From Leptolyngbya sp. PCC 6406 (lineage in GTDB: Bacteria > Cyanobacteriota > Cyanobacteriia > Phormidesmidales > Phormidesmidaceae): a DNA stretch of 64,000 nucleotides. The notes beneath the pieces are model-generated. The model was not told the DNA's origin and did not search any database. It saw only the letters and a list, made by a program, of their open reading frames with translations. The translations under genes and the position numbers were made by a program. Below are positions 30,384 to 41,412 of this stretch, in pieces (the stretch's first letter is position 1; each line of letters begins with the position of its first letter). Location: positions 3,466,283-3,530,282 of the forward strand of contig NZ_KI913949.1 in the NCBI RefSeq assembly GCF_000332095.2. The letters run 5' to 3'.

Positions 30384-30494
30384 ATGGAAGTCAATAACTT
30401 AGGCTTTGTCGCCAGCATTCTGTTTGTGTTGGTTCCTACGGTGTTCCTACTCATCCTTTACATCCAGACCTCCAGCAAACAGACGGGCTCCTAG
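30384..30494 (+). CDS. psbM: Photosystem II reaction center protein M (absent from the ORF track because it is short)
   Basis: 36 aa [36 protein letters not shown], directly recognisable as PsbM. Confidence 0.95.
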   Translation: MEVNNLGFVASILFVLVPTVFLLILYIQTSSKQTGS

Positions 30495-30571
30495 GGCAGG
30501 GTCATCTGGTACTGGTCTGGTCTTGGGTTTTTCTCTGGGTTAATGTAGGCGCACCTGTGTGAATTTATTTT

Positions 30572-30602
30572 AAGCCGTCCTCGATGGCATCGAGGACGGC
30601 TT
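30572..30602 (+). terminator. Hairpin terminator downstream of psbM
   Basis: AAGCCGTCCTCGATGGCATCGAGGACGGCTT, near-perfect inverted repeat followed by TTGTCTTGGGTTTT. Confidence 0.75.
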
Positions 30603-30781
30603 TGTCTTGGGTTTTCTATGTCCTGAGATCGCGATGGCTCCTCTAGACCAGTTCCTAACCATCGCAATCCTTTCCGAAAAATTACGGAGACTGGTTCGAG
30701 CTTCACCGGATAGAGCCCCTGAGGCGCTGTAATCTCTGTTAGCCTTGAGAGGTTTCGGGGATGTGCGCCCAATCGATTTGT

Positions 30782-32338
30782 ATGACGGCTTCTGTGACGC
30801 CGAATGTCCTGACGGATATCGAACAACGACTGCGGCCTTTATTGCCTGCTGACCTCTACGCCGCTGCATGGATCGATCCTTCTAGCGACACTTTGATGCG
30901 CACCTTTGAGCACCTGCGCACCCTCCAACACATTTTGATCGACTACATCCCTCGGGATGTGATTAATAATCCTCCCCAGTTAGGTGTACCCCGCTACGAG
31001 TGGCAGGAAGGCACCCTCCTCTTTACCGATCTGGCTGGATTTACCCCCCTCCTAGAGGCACGGGCAGCGGAGGGTATCGAAGGGGCTGAGTTGCTCTTAA
31101 AGCTGCTCAATCGCTATTTCTCCGAGATGATCGAAATCATCAGTAAGTCCGGTGGCAATCTCCTGGAATTCACGGGTGATGCCTTGCTGGTGCAGTTCCT
31201 AGCTGACGAAGGTCGCCACGATGTCGAGCAGGCCCTCCACACTGGACTGCGGATGCAGCGGGCCATGCGTCCCTTTCAGCGCATCTCCACCCAACAGGGG
31301 GATCTGTCCTTGCAGATGCGGGTGGGCTTACACCTAGGTCGCTTCGTTAAGGCTGACATTGGCACCCCTCAGCGCATGGGCCATGTACTGCTGGGTCAGG
31401 CGGTAACGGTGGCCAAGCAGGCGGAAGGGGCAGGGCTTGTGGGTCATGTGGCCTTGACGGAGGCGGTGAAGGCCCAGTTAAGCGATCGCATCCAACTCAA
31501 ACCCGTAGACCATGAGCACTGGGTCGTGCTCGATGACTTTACCCCCGAGGAACTGGGGGAATACGAAATCACCCTGGCTCGCCGCCGCACTCCCAGCCCC
31601 ATGCTGTTTGATCGCAGCGTGCCTGCCCTCTTGCAGGAAATTAAGGCTTCCGTGGATCTGGTGGAGCCCCTCGCCAGCTACCTACCCCGATCGGTGCTGC
31701 AACTGTTGGTGGAAACCGCTTCAGAGCGTCGCATTCCCCCCGCTTTCCCCACGATAGCCGTCGCCTTCGTCAATCTGATGGGGTTACCGGAGGCGGTAGA
31801 CGATACCCATCCGGCAGAAACACCGGGCCTCGTCACCTGTTTCTCCGATGCCTTCTCCCTGATCAATGGTGTCATCGAACTCAAGGGTGGCATTCTCCAA
31901 AAGGTCACCTACCACTCCATCGGCTCTGAAATGCTCATGCACTTTGGGGTTCTCAACCCCGACCCCAGCGACCCCTTTCGGGCCGCCGATGCCATGTTGG
32001 CGATTCGCAATCTCGTCCAGTCCCTACCCACCCCTACGGTGCAGGGGCAACCTATTCGCCTCACCTGTCGCATTGGTCTGTCCTATGGACCGGTGTTTGC
32101 GGCGGAGATCGGTGAGCGCCGTGGGCGGCGGGAGTTCAACATCCTGGGGGATACGGTGAATACTGCCGCCCGCCTCATGAGTCGGGCAGGGGAAAACGAA
32201 ATTTGGATCAATCAACTGATCTATGGTCATCTGGGCAGCCATTTCCACACCAAGCCCCTTGGGAATATCGCCTTCAAGGGTAAAACGATTCCCCAACCCG
32301 TCTATGCCTTGGGAGAACGCCACGCAAAAATTTTCTAA
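30782..32338 (+). CDS. Tandem class III nucleotide cyclase-domain protein
   Basis: Two CHD-like domains: LLFTDLAGFTPLLE...LEFTGDALLVQF and PTIAVAFVNLMG...YHSIGSEMLMHFG...FNILGDTVNTAARLMSRAG. Track start 30761; ATG 30782 equally plausible. Confidence 0.85.
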   Translation: MTASVTPNVLTDIEQRLRPLLPADLYAAAWIDPSSDTLMRTFEHLRTLQHILIDYIPRDVINNPPQLGVPRYEWQEGTLLFTDLAGFTPLLEARAAEGIEGAELLLKLLNRYFSEMIEIISKSGGNLLEFTGDALLVQFLADEGRHDVEQALHTGLRMQRAMRPFQRISTQQGDLSLQMRVGLHLGRFVKADIGTPQRMGHVLLGQAVTVAKQAEGAGLVGHVALTEAVKAQLSDRIQLKPVDHEHWVVLDDFTPEELGEYEITLARRRTPSPMLFDRSVPALLQEIKASVDLVEPLASYLPRSVLQLLVETASERRIPPAFPTIAVAFVNLMGLPEAVDDTHPAETPGLVTCFSDAFSLINGVIELKGGILQKVTYHSIGSEMLMHFGVLNPDPSDPFRAADAMLAIRNLVQSLPTPTVQGQPIRLTCRIGLSYGPVFAAEIGERRGRREFNILGDTVNTAARLMSRAGENEIWINQLIYGHLGSHFHTKPLGNIAFKGKTIPQPVYALGERHAKIF

Positions 32339-32414
32339 GGGTCCAGGCTGGGGCAGTTGACCGATAGACTAGAGGGGTATTGCCATCCCATTCCATTGCG
32401 TTGACGCTTTCCCT

Positions 32415-33050
32415 ATGTCCCTGACTGCCGCCGCCGTGCCCCTAGACCAAATCCGCTACAACGAGCAGGGGCTGGTGCCCGCCATCGTTCAGGATTATCT
32501 GGATGGCACTGTGCTGATGATGGCCTGGATGAACCGGGAGTCTCTGTTCAAGACCTTGGAGACTGGGGAAACTTGGTTCTGGAGCCGCTCCCGCCAGCAG
32601 CTTTGGCATAAGGGGGCCACCTCGGGGCACCTGCAAATTGTGCAATCTATCCGCTATGACTGCGACAGTGACGCCCTTCTAGTTACGGTAGAGCAGCAAG
32701 GGGATATCGCCTGCCACACCGGGGAGCGCAGTTGCTTTCACCAAATTGAGGGCACCATTACACCGCCCCCCGCCGATACCCTCTCCCAGGTCTTTGCGGT
32801 GATCTGCGATCGCAAAGCCAACCCCCAGGAAACCTCCTACACCAGCAAGCTTCTGGCCGGGGGCGACAACAAAATTCTGAAAAAAATCGGCGAAGAGTCC
32901 GCCGAAGTGGTGATGGCATGCAAAGACGACAGCCCCGACGAAATCGCCGGAGAAGTTGCCGACCTCTTTTACCACACCCTCGTCGCCCTCGCCCACCACG
33001 ATGTAGACATCAAAGCCGTCTACCGCAAACTCCAGGCCCGCCGCCGCTAG
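32415..33050 (+). CDS. hisI: Bifunctional phosphoribosyl-AMP cyclohydrolase / phosphoribosyl-ATP diphosphatase
   Basis: [46 protein letters not shown] and [16 protein letters not shown]...EVADLFYH. Confidence 0.96.
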   Translation: MSLTAAAVPLDQIRYNEQGLVPAIVQDYLDGTVLMMAWMNRESLFKTLETGETWFWSRSRQQLWHKGATSGHLQIVQSIRYDCDSDALLVTVEQQGDIACHTGERSCFHQIEGTITPPPADTLSQVFAVICDRKANPQETSYTSKLLAGGDNKILKKIGEESAEVVMACKDDSPDEIAGEVADLFYHTLVALAHHDVDIKAVYRKLQARRR

Positions 33051-33431
33051 TACCGTAGGGCTTAAGTGAAGCACCTATCTGCTAAGGCAAAAACCCTTGT
33101 ATATCGTGGGATTCCTTTCATCCTTCTGCCTGCTACGCACGGGCACAGCCCTACATCCTTCTGCCTTGCAGTACTAGCCTCCTCAACCCTGCCCAGGAAC
33201 TTTGGATGCCCCATGGAAGTCGCAGATCTTTAGTGCCACGACTTCTCCGTAATTCTCAACAGGCGCACCGTAGTTACCCAAGCTAAGGGATATTGCGGAA
33301 TCCATATTTTTGCGACGACGCTCCTAAAATGGAATCACTCCCTTGCCTCCGTATATTTAGCGTCTAGCCTAAATAGACGTAAGTAAAGCCACTTAGAAAC
33401 CTTAGTGATCGATACCAAGGATGGTTACCCC

Positions 33432-36400
33432 ATGGCTGCACCGTACCCTAACCTAGCCACAGTATTGGGAATAGTAGGGTGTAGCAGCTTGGTCCTGTGG
33501 CCCTTCGCCGTGGATGCCCAAATCACCCCCGACGCCACCCTGGGAGCCGAAAGTTCCGTCGTCACCCCCAACGCCCTAGTGAATGGGTCGCCAGCGGACC
33601 TAATCCAGGGGGGAGCTGCACGGGGCAGTAACCTTTTCCACAGCTTCCAAGACTTCAACGTCGCCGAATTTCAGCGGGTCTACTTCGCCAACCCCACTGG
33701 TATCGGCAATATCGTCTCCCGCGTCACCGGCGGCAACCCCTCCAATATCTTCGGCACGCTGGGGGTCGATGGTTCCGCCAATCTCTTTCTCCTCAACCCC
33801 AATGGGGTGCTCTTTGGCCCCAATGCCCAACTGGATGTAGCCGGATCCTTCAGTGCCACCACAGGTGATCGCTTCACCTTCCTTGATGGCAGTGAGTTCA
33901 GCGCCACTAACCCCGGCCCAGCCCCCCTAGTCACCGTCAACATCACCCCCGGCGTTCAATTTGGCCCCGATGCCCCTGCCGCGCTGGTAAACCAAGGCAA
34001 TCTGGTCGCAGGCCAAGACCTACACCTAGCGGCGGGTACCGTCACCAGCACCGGCACCTTGACCGCTGGGGGACAGGTGACCGTGGAGGCGGTCAGCGGC
34101 GATGCCCAGGTACGGGGAGTGACGGCAGATTCTGCCCTGTTGTCAGCGCGGGGGAATTTGGACTTACCCCAAAGCCAAATTCAGGTGGCCCAGGATCTGA
34201 CCCTACAAGCCCAGGACACAGTGCGGGTGCGGGATACGGTAGAGACCCCGGTTCGCATCACCGCTGGCGGTGATCTGACGATTCGCGGGGAACAGGGCAT
34301 CGACATCCTGGCCCTGAACCACCCGGTCACCCCCTTTGTCAGTGGCGGTGACCTCACCCTGATCAGCGACGGCATCATTTCGGGGGATGCCCACTACGCT
34401 AGCGGCGGCAATTTCTCGATTCTGAACCTGGCCGGGGCTCCTGGAGATTTCCTTAGCCTCTACGACCCAATTATCAGCGCCACCGGCAACGTTACTTTTG
34501 GAGCCTATACGGGCACCTCCCTCAAGGTGGAGGCTACAGGGAATATTGTTGCTACCGGAGCTATCACCATCAATGCTCCTGATGCTGGCATAGATGCTTC
34601 CTGTGTCAGTACTGACTGTAATTTACTCAGAACTCAACCGGCATTGATTTTGCGATCGGGATTAGCGGCGCTGGAACATGCTGCGATCGCGAATGGTACC
34701 GTCGCGGCTGGTGGGACTACTCCTGATCCTTTAACCCAAGGCGGAGCTACCTTTACCCCCGGAGGAGCCACACCGGGAATTACCGTCCAAGACTTGAACA
34801 TCGGTACTGGTGCCTTGGCAGGGCGAATCATTCTGCAAGCGGTATCGGGGAATATCAATCTCACTGGAGCCAACATCACGGCCAATGGCGGGGATGTTGA
34901 TTTTGATGGCACGGTGGTCTTAGGCAACAATGTAACGATTTCGGGCAATGATGTAGCCTTTGCAGCCACAGTCAATAGCGACGGTACGGCGCGATCGCTC
35001 ACCATCAACAACACTCCTGGCGGCACCACCACCTTTGACGCAGCGGTGGGGGTGGGGGTGGGCAATGCCCTCAGCGCACTGGCAGTGACCACTAGCGGTG
35101 CAGGCACGGTGCAGGCCAACAACGCTCTGAACGTCCTCAATAATGTCAACATCACTGCCGGAGGTGATCTCACCCTCAATGGCCCCACCACCATCGGTGG
35201 CAATGCTACCCTGACTACCACTGCAAATAACGCTGCCATTAATGTGGGTCAGGCCGCCATTACCGGGGCAGTCAGCCTGAACACTGGCACCAATGGCAAC
35301 GCCACCCTAGCGGGCACCGCTGCGGTTAACTTAGCAGCTTCTACCGTGGGAGGAGCGTTGAATGTCAATACCCCTGGCCTCATTAGTAACAGTGGGGCAA
35401 TCATTGTGGGGGAAAATGCCAGTTTCACTACCTCTGGCGACAATGCCAATATTACTTTGAGCCAATTGGCTGTTACGGGATCCGTAGCAGCGACGACGAC
35501 TGGGGCTGCTGCCAATGCCACCCTAACCGGAACCGATACTTTGAATTTAGGGGGCATCAATCTCACTGGTAATCTGATCGCCGCCGCCCCCAACGGCATC
35601 ACGTTGACCGCCCCTACTATTACCACTGGCGGCAACCAAACTTACAACAGCGCCATCACCCTAGCCAATAACGTCACCACTACCGGCAACAATATTCGCT
35701 TTAGCCAAGCCGTAAATAGTGATGGCACAGCGCGATCGCTGGTTGTCAATACCACTGGCGGCGGCACCACGACCTTTGCAGGCATTGTCGGCGGTGTAGC
35801 CCCTTTGGCCAGTTTGGAGACCAATGCGGACGGAACCACAGTCTTTGAAACCGGAAGTGTCACCACCACTGGAAACCAAACCTACAACGACGCAGTGCGC
35901 CTGAGCCAGAATGTTTCCCTCACCAGTAATACCGGCACCATTCGTTTCGACAACACCTTAGACAGCTCGGTTGGTCCAAATCGATCGCTCACCCTAGATG
36001 CAGGTAATAACGTAGTCCTTGCTGGAGCAGTCGGTGGTGCTTTTGGTGGAGCATTAAATATTTTGAATGCTACAGCGGGAGGCAACATCCAGCTCATTAA
36101 CGCTCCGATTACCACCAGTGGCAATCTGATCTTAGATTCCGCAGGGCAAATCGCGGCGGGCAACAACCTCCTTACCATAGGAGGAAATGCTAGCTTCTCT
36201 ACTACGAATAACAATGCCCCGATTACCGCCAATCAACTGGCTGTTACCGGAACAGTTTCCGCCAACACTACAGGTAACAACAGCCACGTTACCCTCGTTA
36301 GCCCCATCAACAACATTCTTCTCGGCACATCTGCTATTAGGGGAAATCTAGCAGTAACCTCCGCCGGAACCATTACCCAAGTCATAGGATCTACCCTCAC

Positions 36401-39400
36401 CACCACTGGTAATGCCAGCTTCACAACAACTCTGCCGAATTCTGGCAATGTGGTTCTCCGCAATAACAACCCCGCTTTTGAGATTGGTCCCTCGGACGTA
36501 GGCGGCAATCTAACCCTCATTGGCAACAACAGTACCCTGACCCAAGGCGGTGGTGGTACCGGGCTACGGGTGGCAGGTAATCTTTCTCTTGTAGGAATTG
36601 ACGATTTCAGTGGACTCAGTAATGGAGTTTTTGGCCTATCTGCCATTGATGGAGCAGGCAACGTTGTAATTTCTCAGGGGGGCACTGTCAATGTTTCTAA
36701 TGCCTTGCAACTTTTAGGTATTCCTGAAGTTGGGGGAGCCCGCCAGGTGAATGGTAACCTGACTGTTCAGGCTACAGACCAAGGATTTTCCAGCAACTTT
36801 AGTATTCCTAACACTAACGTTATTAACTTAAATGAAACTGGAAATAATTTTGAGGGGCGAGTGAGTGTTAATACCCCGATCCCAACGCTCGATAATTTAG
36901 TCCCGGAAATTGTACAGGGAGCCGAGATCGCAGTCACGGGCAACACCACCCTCAATGCCAACACCGGCAACATTACGCTCAATAATGCTAACAATCGCTT
37001 CACCGGCTGGGCCAGTTTAGCTGGGGTGAATACCAACCTTGCCGCCAATACAGATATTGATCTCAATAATGTCAATTTGACAGGCAGCTTGACAGTGACG
37101 GCTGGAGGAAATATTACGGACTCCGGTCCTGTTGTCGCGGGAGCAACTAGCTTAACCGCTACACCCCTTTTCTTCTTTGGCTTCCCGATTGGCGGAGCAG
37201 GCGATATCACCCTGGATAACCCTAACAATCAACTCGGAGCCTTAACCCTACGAGGAGTCAATATTACGGTTGTCGAGAATGGAGATATTGAAGTTGCGAG
37301 TATTCTAGGCAACCTCTTTAATCCCTTTGCTCCCAATGGCAACCTTAACCTGCAAGCCAACGGCAATATTACTCAAACCGGGGCGATTAATACCGGCACC
37401 GCAGGAATCACTACCCTGACGGCCAATGGGGGAGATATTCTCCTTGGCAACGGTAGTAATGGCTTTGGTACGCTTGTTTTGGATGCCAACAACGCTACTT
37501 TGACCGATAGCACCGCAGTAAACTTTGGCGCGTCTACCATTGCCAATAATCTGGCAGTCACCGCCGGGGGAGCTATTACCCAGTCCGATGCTCTTACGGT
37601 CGGCGGCATAACTACCCTGACGGGTGCAGTCAATCAATCGATTATTCTGGATAATGCCACCAATGATTTTGGGGGGCTAATTACTTTTGCACCTAATGGT
37701 GTGGGCACTGTGACTTTGGTGGATAGCAGCAATAACACTCAGGTCGCGGGGTTCACTTCAAATGGCAGTGTAGACATTATCAATAACAATAATGGTGGGG
37801 TGATTAGTCTAGCAGGTGCGATCGCGGCAGGCTTCAACCTCACTCTCACCGCCGATACGATTAATCTCAATGGCAATACCCTCACTGCGAACCCCCTCTT
37901 TGGGACTGTCCGGCTGCAACCCTTCCAAGCCAATCAACCCATCACAATTGGAGCAGCCCTCGCCAATGCCATATCCGGACGGTTTATCGTCGTGGGCCGA
38001 GATAATGGAACCGGGGCCGTCACCATTACAGAAGCCGTCACCTTTAACGGAACGACAACCATTCAAGGTGGTGCCGTTACTAGTAACGGCAACATTCAGA
38101 CCAACGGCAACAATCTCGTCCTAATTGCCCGCGCCCCAGGCAGTGGTGATATCAACGTTAATGCAGGCATTAATACCGCCGGAGTCAGTATTGGTGGTAG
38201 TGTCACGCTGCAAGCCGATGGCGATATCAACACCGCTGGTGGGTTTATTCAAACCACAGGCAATGGAGGTGGAAACGCAGGCAATGTCACCCTTCAAACC
38301 TTAGGCGGGGATGTTGTCTTTGGTGGTATTGCCGCCCAGGCTTTTGGGGGGGGCAACGGGGGCAATGTCCTGATTCAGGGCGATGCGGTATCAGCCAATG
38401 GAGCAGTTATTGATCCCTTCACAGGCTTCGGCGGTGGTCCTGGTAGAACTGGAGACACAACCATTCAGGCCGTTGGTCCCGGTGGAAACATTGCCCTTAC
38501 TGACGTCACACTTTATGGAGATAACTATGGTGCTGGCGGTGGTGGGGTGGTTCGTCTTACCAGCGATCAAGGATCGATTAATCTGACAAATAGCAATATT
38601 TTTAGCACCAATGGAGGAAGTGGAACCGGGGGCAATGTTTTTCTCTCTGCCGCTCAAAATCTAAACTTGCTTGATAGTGTTATTAGCACTGAAGGAACGG
38701 GCACTGGATTTGCCGGAAATATCAATATCACGGCTCCCAATGTCATCCTAAATAACTCTCGAATCTCTGCTGAGACTCAAAATAATGCCCCTACTGGAGG
38801 GTTCTTTGTGACACCCTTGGGCCAGACAGGGCTTTTAGTCCAAGGTGCAAACATTAATATTGCTGGTACGGGAACGGGCGTTCTCACGATGCAGAATAAT
38901 AGTCTGATTACAGCGCGAGGACGTGGGTTCGCTACCCCTGGTGGCAACATTCGTATTAGTGGTTTCTCCCAGGTAATTGCACTGCCGGCCAATCCTGGAG
39001 GAGCCAATCCTGGCAATGACATCATTACCAGCGCTGAAGGACCATTGGGAGGAGTTATTGATCTGGAACTGGCGTTGATTCAAAACTTTACTGCATCTCA
39101 ACTTACCTCAATTGATGATGCTGTCTTTGGCCAATTACGAATGAACGGGGTTAACGATATTGTGAGTTCTGGAACAGTTTCGTTCCTAGACTTTAGTATC
39201 TTGAATAACTCTCAAGAATTAGACATTAGTTTCATTGATGCCGCCAGCTTGGTGGGTAACTCCTGTGCCCGTGCCTCTGAAACCAGCTACTTTACCGTCG
39301 GCGGTAGAGGAGGCATTCCCCTAGATCCCACCGGGCCACTATTCCCCACCACCGATGAAAGTAATTGGATCTTCTTAGACGAGGCTGTGAACACCAGCAC

Positions 39401-39488
39401 CAGTAGGGCCAGCGACTTGGGGGTCGCAGTTCTACCGACAAGACATGGGGAATGTTACGTCCAAGCGCGAGTCCAGGGCAGCCTGTAA
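33432..39488 (+). CDS. Two-partner secretion filamentous haemagglutinin-like adhesin/exoprotein
   Basis: Signal peptide, TPS domain (NLFHSFQDFNVAEFQRVYFANP...NIFGTLGVDGSANLFLLNPNGVLFGPNAQLDVAGSF), long beta-repeat region, C-terminal GNSCARASETSYFTVGGRGGIPLDPTGPL. Confidence 0.92.
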   Translation: MAAPYPNLATVLGIVGCSSLVLWPFAVDAQITPDATLGAESSVVTPNALVNGSPADLIQGGAARGSNLFHSFQDFNVAEFQRVYFANPTGIGNIVSRVTGGNPSNIFGTLGVDGSANLFLLNPNGVLFGPNAQLDVAGSFSATTGDRFTFLDGSEFSATNPGPAPLVTVNITPGVQFGPDAPAALVNQGNLVAGQDLHLAAGTVTSTGTLTAGGQVTVEAVSGDAQVRGVTADSALLSARGNLDLPQSQIQVAQDLTLQAQDTVRVRDTVETPVRITAGGDLTIRGEQGIDILALNHPVTPFVSGGDLTLISDGIISGDAHYASGGNFSILNLAGAPGDFLSLYDPIISATGNVTFGAYTGTSLKVEATGNIVATGAITINAPDAGIDASCVSTDCNLLRTQPALILRSGLAALEHAAIANGTVAAGGTTPDPLTQGGATFTPGGATPGITVQDLNIGTGALAGRIILQAVSGNINLTGANITANGGDVDFDGTVVLGNNVTISGNDVAFAATVNSDGTARSLTINNTPGGTTTFDAAVGVGVGNALSALAVTTSGAGTVQANNALNVLNNVNITAGGDLTLNGPTTIGGNATLTTTANNAAINVGQAAITGAVSLNTGTNGNATLAGTAAVNLAASTVGGALNVNTPGLISNSGAIIVGENASFTTSGDNANITLSQLAVTGSVAATTTGAAANATLTGTDTLNLGGINLTGNLIAAAPNGITLTAPTITTGGNQTYNSAITLANNVTTTGNNIRFSQAVNSDGTARSLVVNTTGGGTTTFAGIVGGVAPLASLETNADGTTVFETGSVTTTGNQTYNDAVRLSQNVSLTSNTGTIRFDNTLDSSVGPNRSLTLDAGNNVVLAGAVGGAFGGALNILNATAGGNIQLINAPITTSGNLILDSAGQIAAGNNLLTIGGNASFSTTNNNAPITANQLAVTGTVSANTTGNNSHVTLVSPINNILLGTSAIRGNLAVTSAGTITQVIGSTLTTTGNASFTTTLPNSGNVVLRNNNPAFEIGPSDVGGNLTLIGNNSTLTQGGGGTGLRVAGNLSLVGIDDFSGLSNGVFGLSAIDGAGNVVISQGGTVNVSNALQLLGIPEVGGARQVNGNLTVQATDQGFSSNFSIPNTNVINLNETGNNFEGRVSVNTPIPTLDNLVPEIVQGAEIAVTGNTTLNANTGNITLNNANNRFTGWASLAGVNTNLAANTDIDLNNVNLTGSLTVTAGGNITDSGPVVAGATSLTATPLFFFGFPIGGAGDITLDNPNNQLGALTLRGVNITVVENGDIEVASILGNLFNPFAPNGNLNLQANGNITQTGAINTGTAGITTLTANGGDILLGNGSNGFGTLVLDANNATLTDSTAVNFGASTIANNLAVTAGGAITQSDALTVGGITTLTGAVNQSIILDNATNDFGGLITFAPNGVGTVTLVDSSNNTQVAGFTSNGSVDIINNNNGGVISLAGAIAAGFNLTLTADTINLNGNTLTANPLFGTVRLQPFQANQPITIGAALANAISGRFIVVGRDNGTGAVTITEAVTFNGTTTIQGGAVTSNGNIQTNGNNLVLIARAPGSGDINVNAGINTAGVSIGGSVTLQADGDINTAGGFIQTTGNGGGNAGNVTLQTLGGDVVFGGIAAQAFGGGNGGNVLIQGDAVSANGAVIDPFTGFGGGPGRTGDTTIQAVGPGGNIALTDVTLYGDNYGAGGGGVVRLTSDQGSINLTNSNIFSTNGGSGTGGNVFLSAAQNLNLLDSVISTEGTGTGFAGNINITAPNVILNNSRISAETQNNAPTGGFFVTPLGQTGLLVQGANINIAGTGTGVLTMQNNSLITARGRGFATPGGNIRISGFSQVIALPANPGGANPGNDIITSAEGPLGGVIDLELALIQNFTASQLTSIDDAVFGQLRMNGVNDIVSSGTVSFLDFSILNNSQELDISFIDAASLVGNSCARASETSYFTVGGRGGIPLDPTGPLFPTTDESNWIFLDEAVNTSTSRASDLGVAVLPTRHGECYVQARVQGSL

Positions 39489-39727
39489 TCTGCTCCAGCA
39501 GCCCTCCTGTCGCGGCAGATAATCAATGCTGTCCTTCTCTCACCCTTTAATTCTAGCCAATCCCTTGTGTATCAAACACTTCACCCCTTCCTAGCGTTTC
39601 CTTCTCTCTCCACTTCTCGCCCTCAGGAGCTCTTTCCCATGTCTAGGTTGGAAGAGCCAGAATTTCCAGATCTTCTATCGAAGCTATCTTGATTTCTGAT
39701 GTCATGGTTTACGATATCTTGGACTCA

Positions 39728-40153
39728 TCACTGCCCTGTCCGCGCCGTGAACCCGCGACACACAACCGCCAGCTTGTTTCCATCTAGATCGCGGACATAA
39801 GCAGCGTAGAAGTCAGGGTTGTATTGCAGGCGAAGTCCAGGTGCCCCTTCGGATGTACCACCATTGGCCAGAGCGGCGGAGTAGAACGCTTCAACTGCTT
39901 CCCAAGATTTTGCCCGCAGTGCAACCATCGAACCATTGCCAGCGGTAGCAGTCTTTCCGTCGAAGGGTTTGCCAAGCCAAAGCGCAACTTCTTTAATGCC
40001 TTGGTCTTCATAGGTACCCCAACCGACCCACCCTTCCCAGTCTGGTTCGCCTAAGACATCACAACGCGACAAACCCAGTGTGCTGAGCACAGCGTCATAG
40101 AAGACACTTGCGCGAATAATGTCATTTGTGCCAAGGCAAACATAAGTGAACAT
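39728..40153 (-). CDS. VOC (glyoxalase/bleomycin resistance) family protein
   Basis: MFTYVCLGTNDIIRASVFYDAVLSTLGLSR...YNPDFYAAYVRDLDGNKLAVVCRG. Confidence 0.9.
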   Translation of the reverse strand: MFTYVCLGTNDIIRASVFYDAVLSTLGLSRCDVLGEPDWEGWVGWGTYEDQGIKEVALWLGKPFDGKTATAGNGSMVALRAKSWEAVEAFYSAALANGGTSEGAPGLRLQYNPDFYAAYVRDLDGNKLAVVCRGFTARTGQ

Positions 40154-40597
40154 GAGTGTCTTCAGTCGTGAATAGGGGTGTCTTCAGATCCCTAACGTGA
40201 AGCTTAGCGGCGGTCAGTATTTTTGCATCAATGCCTGGATTATAGCTTCCGTCCGCTCCGGCGTAGGGTTAGGCGGCTAGATCAGGGGGTTTGCCCGTGG
40301 CCGCCTCGGAACTATTTTAAGCTGAAATCACTTGCTTCAAGTAATTTATGAGCATGGTGTGTTCTCTTAAATTTATTGGTGAAGGTATTAGAAGTCACAG
40401 ATGGGGCTGCACCCTACAAATGACCACTTCTACTGGGTATTCTATATAGGCCAATTGATCATCTGTGAACTATAGTGTTGGTCACCTTCGTTAGGATAAT
40501 CCGCATCACTTAAAAACGCCTAGCGACAATGCCAATGTGACGAGCAAACCTCCTGATGCACCAGAACGTTTGCTGCAAATAACTTTCGGAGTAACAA

Positions 40598-41239
40598 ATG
40601 GTTCGACACTCAAGACAGAGAAAGCTTCTCACCATCAGCCGGCCAGCTCGGCAGTTTACCATGCTGATTATTGGTGTCTTTCTAGTGGCTGTTTTAATAG
40701 GTGCCTACACGTGGTTTGGCCCTGACCCTGGTAACGTGATTCGGGCTGCTGCTGCTGACGTACCTAGTTTTGCCTTATTATCAAAAGAAGAAACGGTTGC
40801 GGAATTAGGAAAAATTATTACGGGCCAAAGCCATAAGGGTTACCAAGGGACGGTGGAACTCTTAAAAGATGGAAATTTAAAGACTGTCTTGAAAAGTCGT
40901 GACAGTGACTACGAAAGTAAAAGGATTATCCCTCTGGCTCAACTCGATACTTTTCTTTACGCTGAGCAATCGCCCAAAGGCAAACGAATCTGGGATATAC
41001 GTGTCTTCTGCGCCCACTATCAGCAGTGCATTATTGGTTCGACTAATCGGTCAAAAGGCAACTTTACCCTGAATGCTGATACTGTTTTCTATATTGAACC
41101 CGATGGAGATGTTTGGCAAATACTAGGGATACTGAATCGATTACTCGAACTGCATGGAGCCCAAAGCACTATTGATACTAGCAGAAACACAATTCGTATC
41201 TCCCAGGAGTATTGGCAACGCTTAACCGATGATTTCTAA
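40598..41239 (+). CDS. Hypothetical protein with one N-terminal transmembrane helix
   Basis: 213 aa; MLIIGVFLVAVLIGAYTWFG TM segment. Confidence 0.6.
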   Translation: MVRHSRQRKLLTISRPARQFTMLIIGVFLVAVLIGAYTWFGPDPGNVIRAAAADVPSFALLSKEETVAELGKIITGQSHKGYQGTVELLKDGNLKTVLKSRDSDYESKRIIPLAQLDTFLYAEQSPKGKRIWDIRVFCAHYQQCIIGSTNRSKGNFTLNADTVFYIEPDGDVWQILGILNRLLELHGAQSTIDTSRNTIRISQEYWQRLTDDF

Positions 41240-41412
41240 AGCGTAGCAGCATGCAAAAGGTCGCTTAACTATTTTCGGCTGGCAGCTTCCGGGGGTGGCA
41301 GAGCCGCCTGGGGTCAGGATGCCCAGCCTCAGAGCCTGCCCGTTGACGCTGCTGACGGAACGTCTGGGGGTGAAGCGGGGATCTGTGGCAGACATCTTTT
41401 TACCCCAGTGGT

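Noticed and set aside
34634-39101. Many minus-strand ORFs antisense to the haemagglutinin-like gene (e.g. 34634..35239, 35249..35635, 36233..36661, 36767..37228)
   Set aside because: Low-complexity A/V/P/T-rich translations are shadow ORFs from the GC-biased repetitive plus-strand frame.
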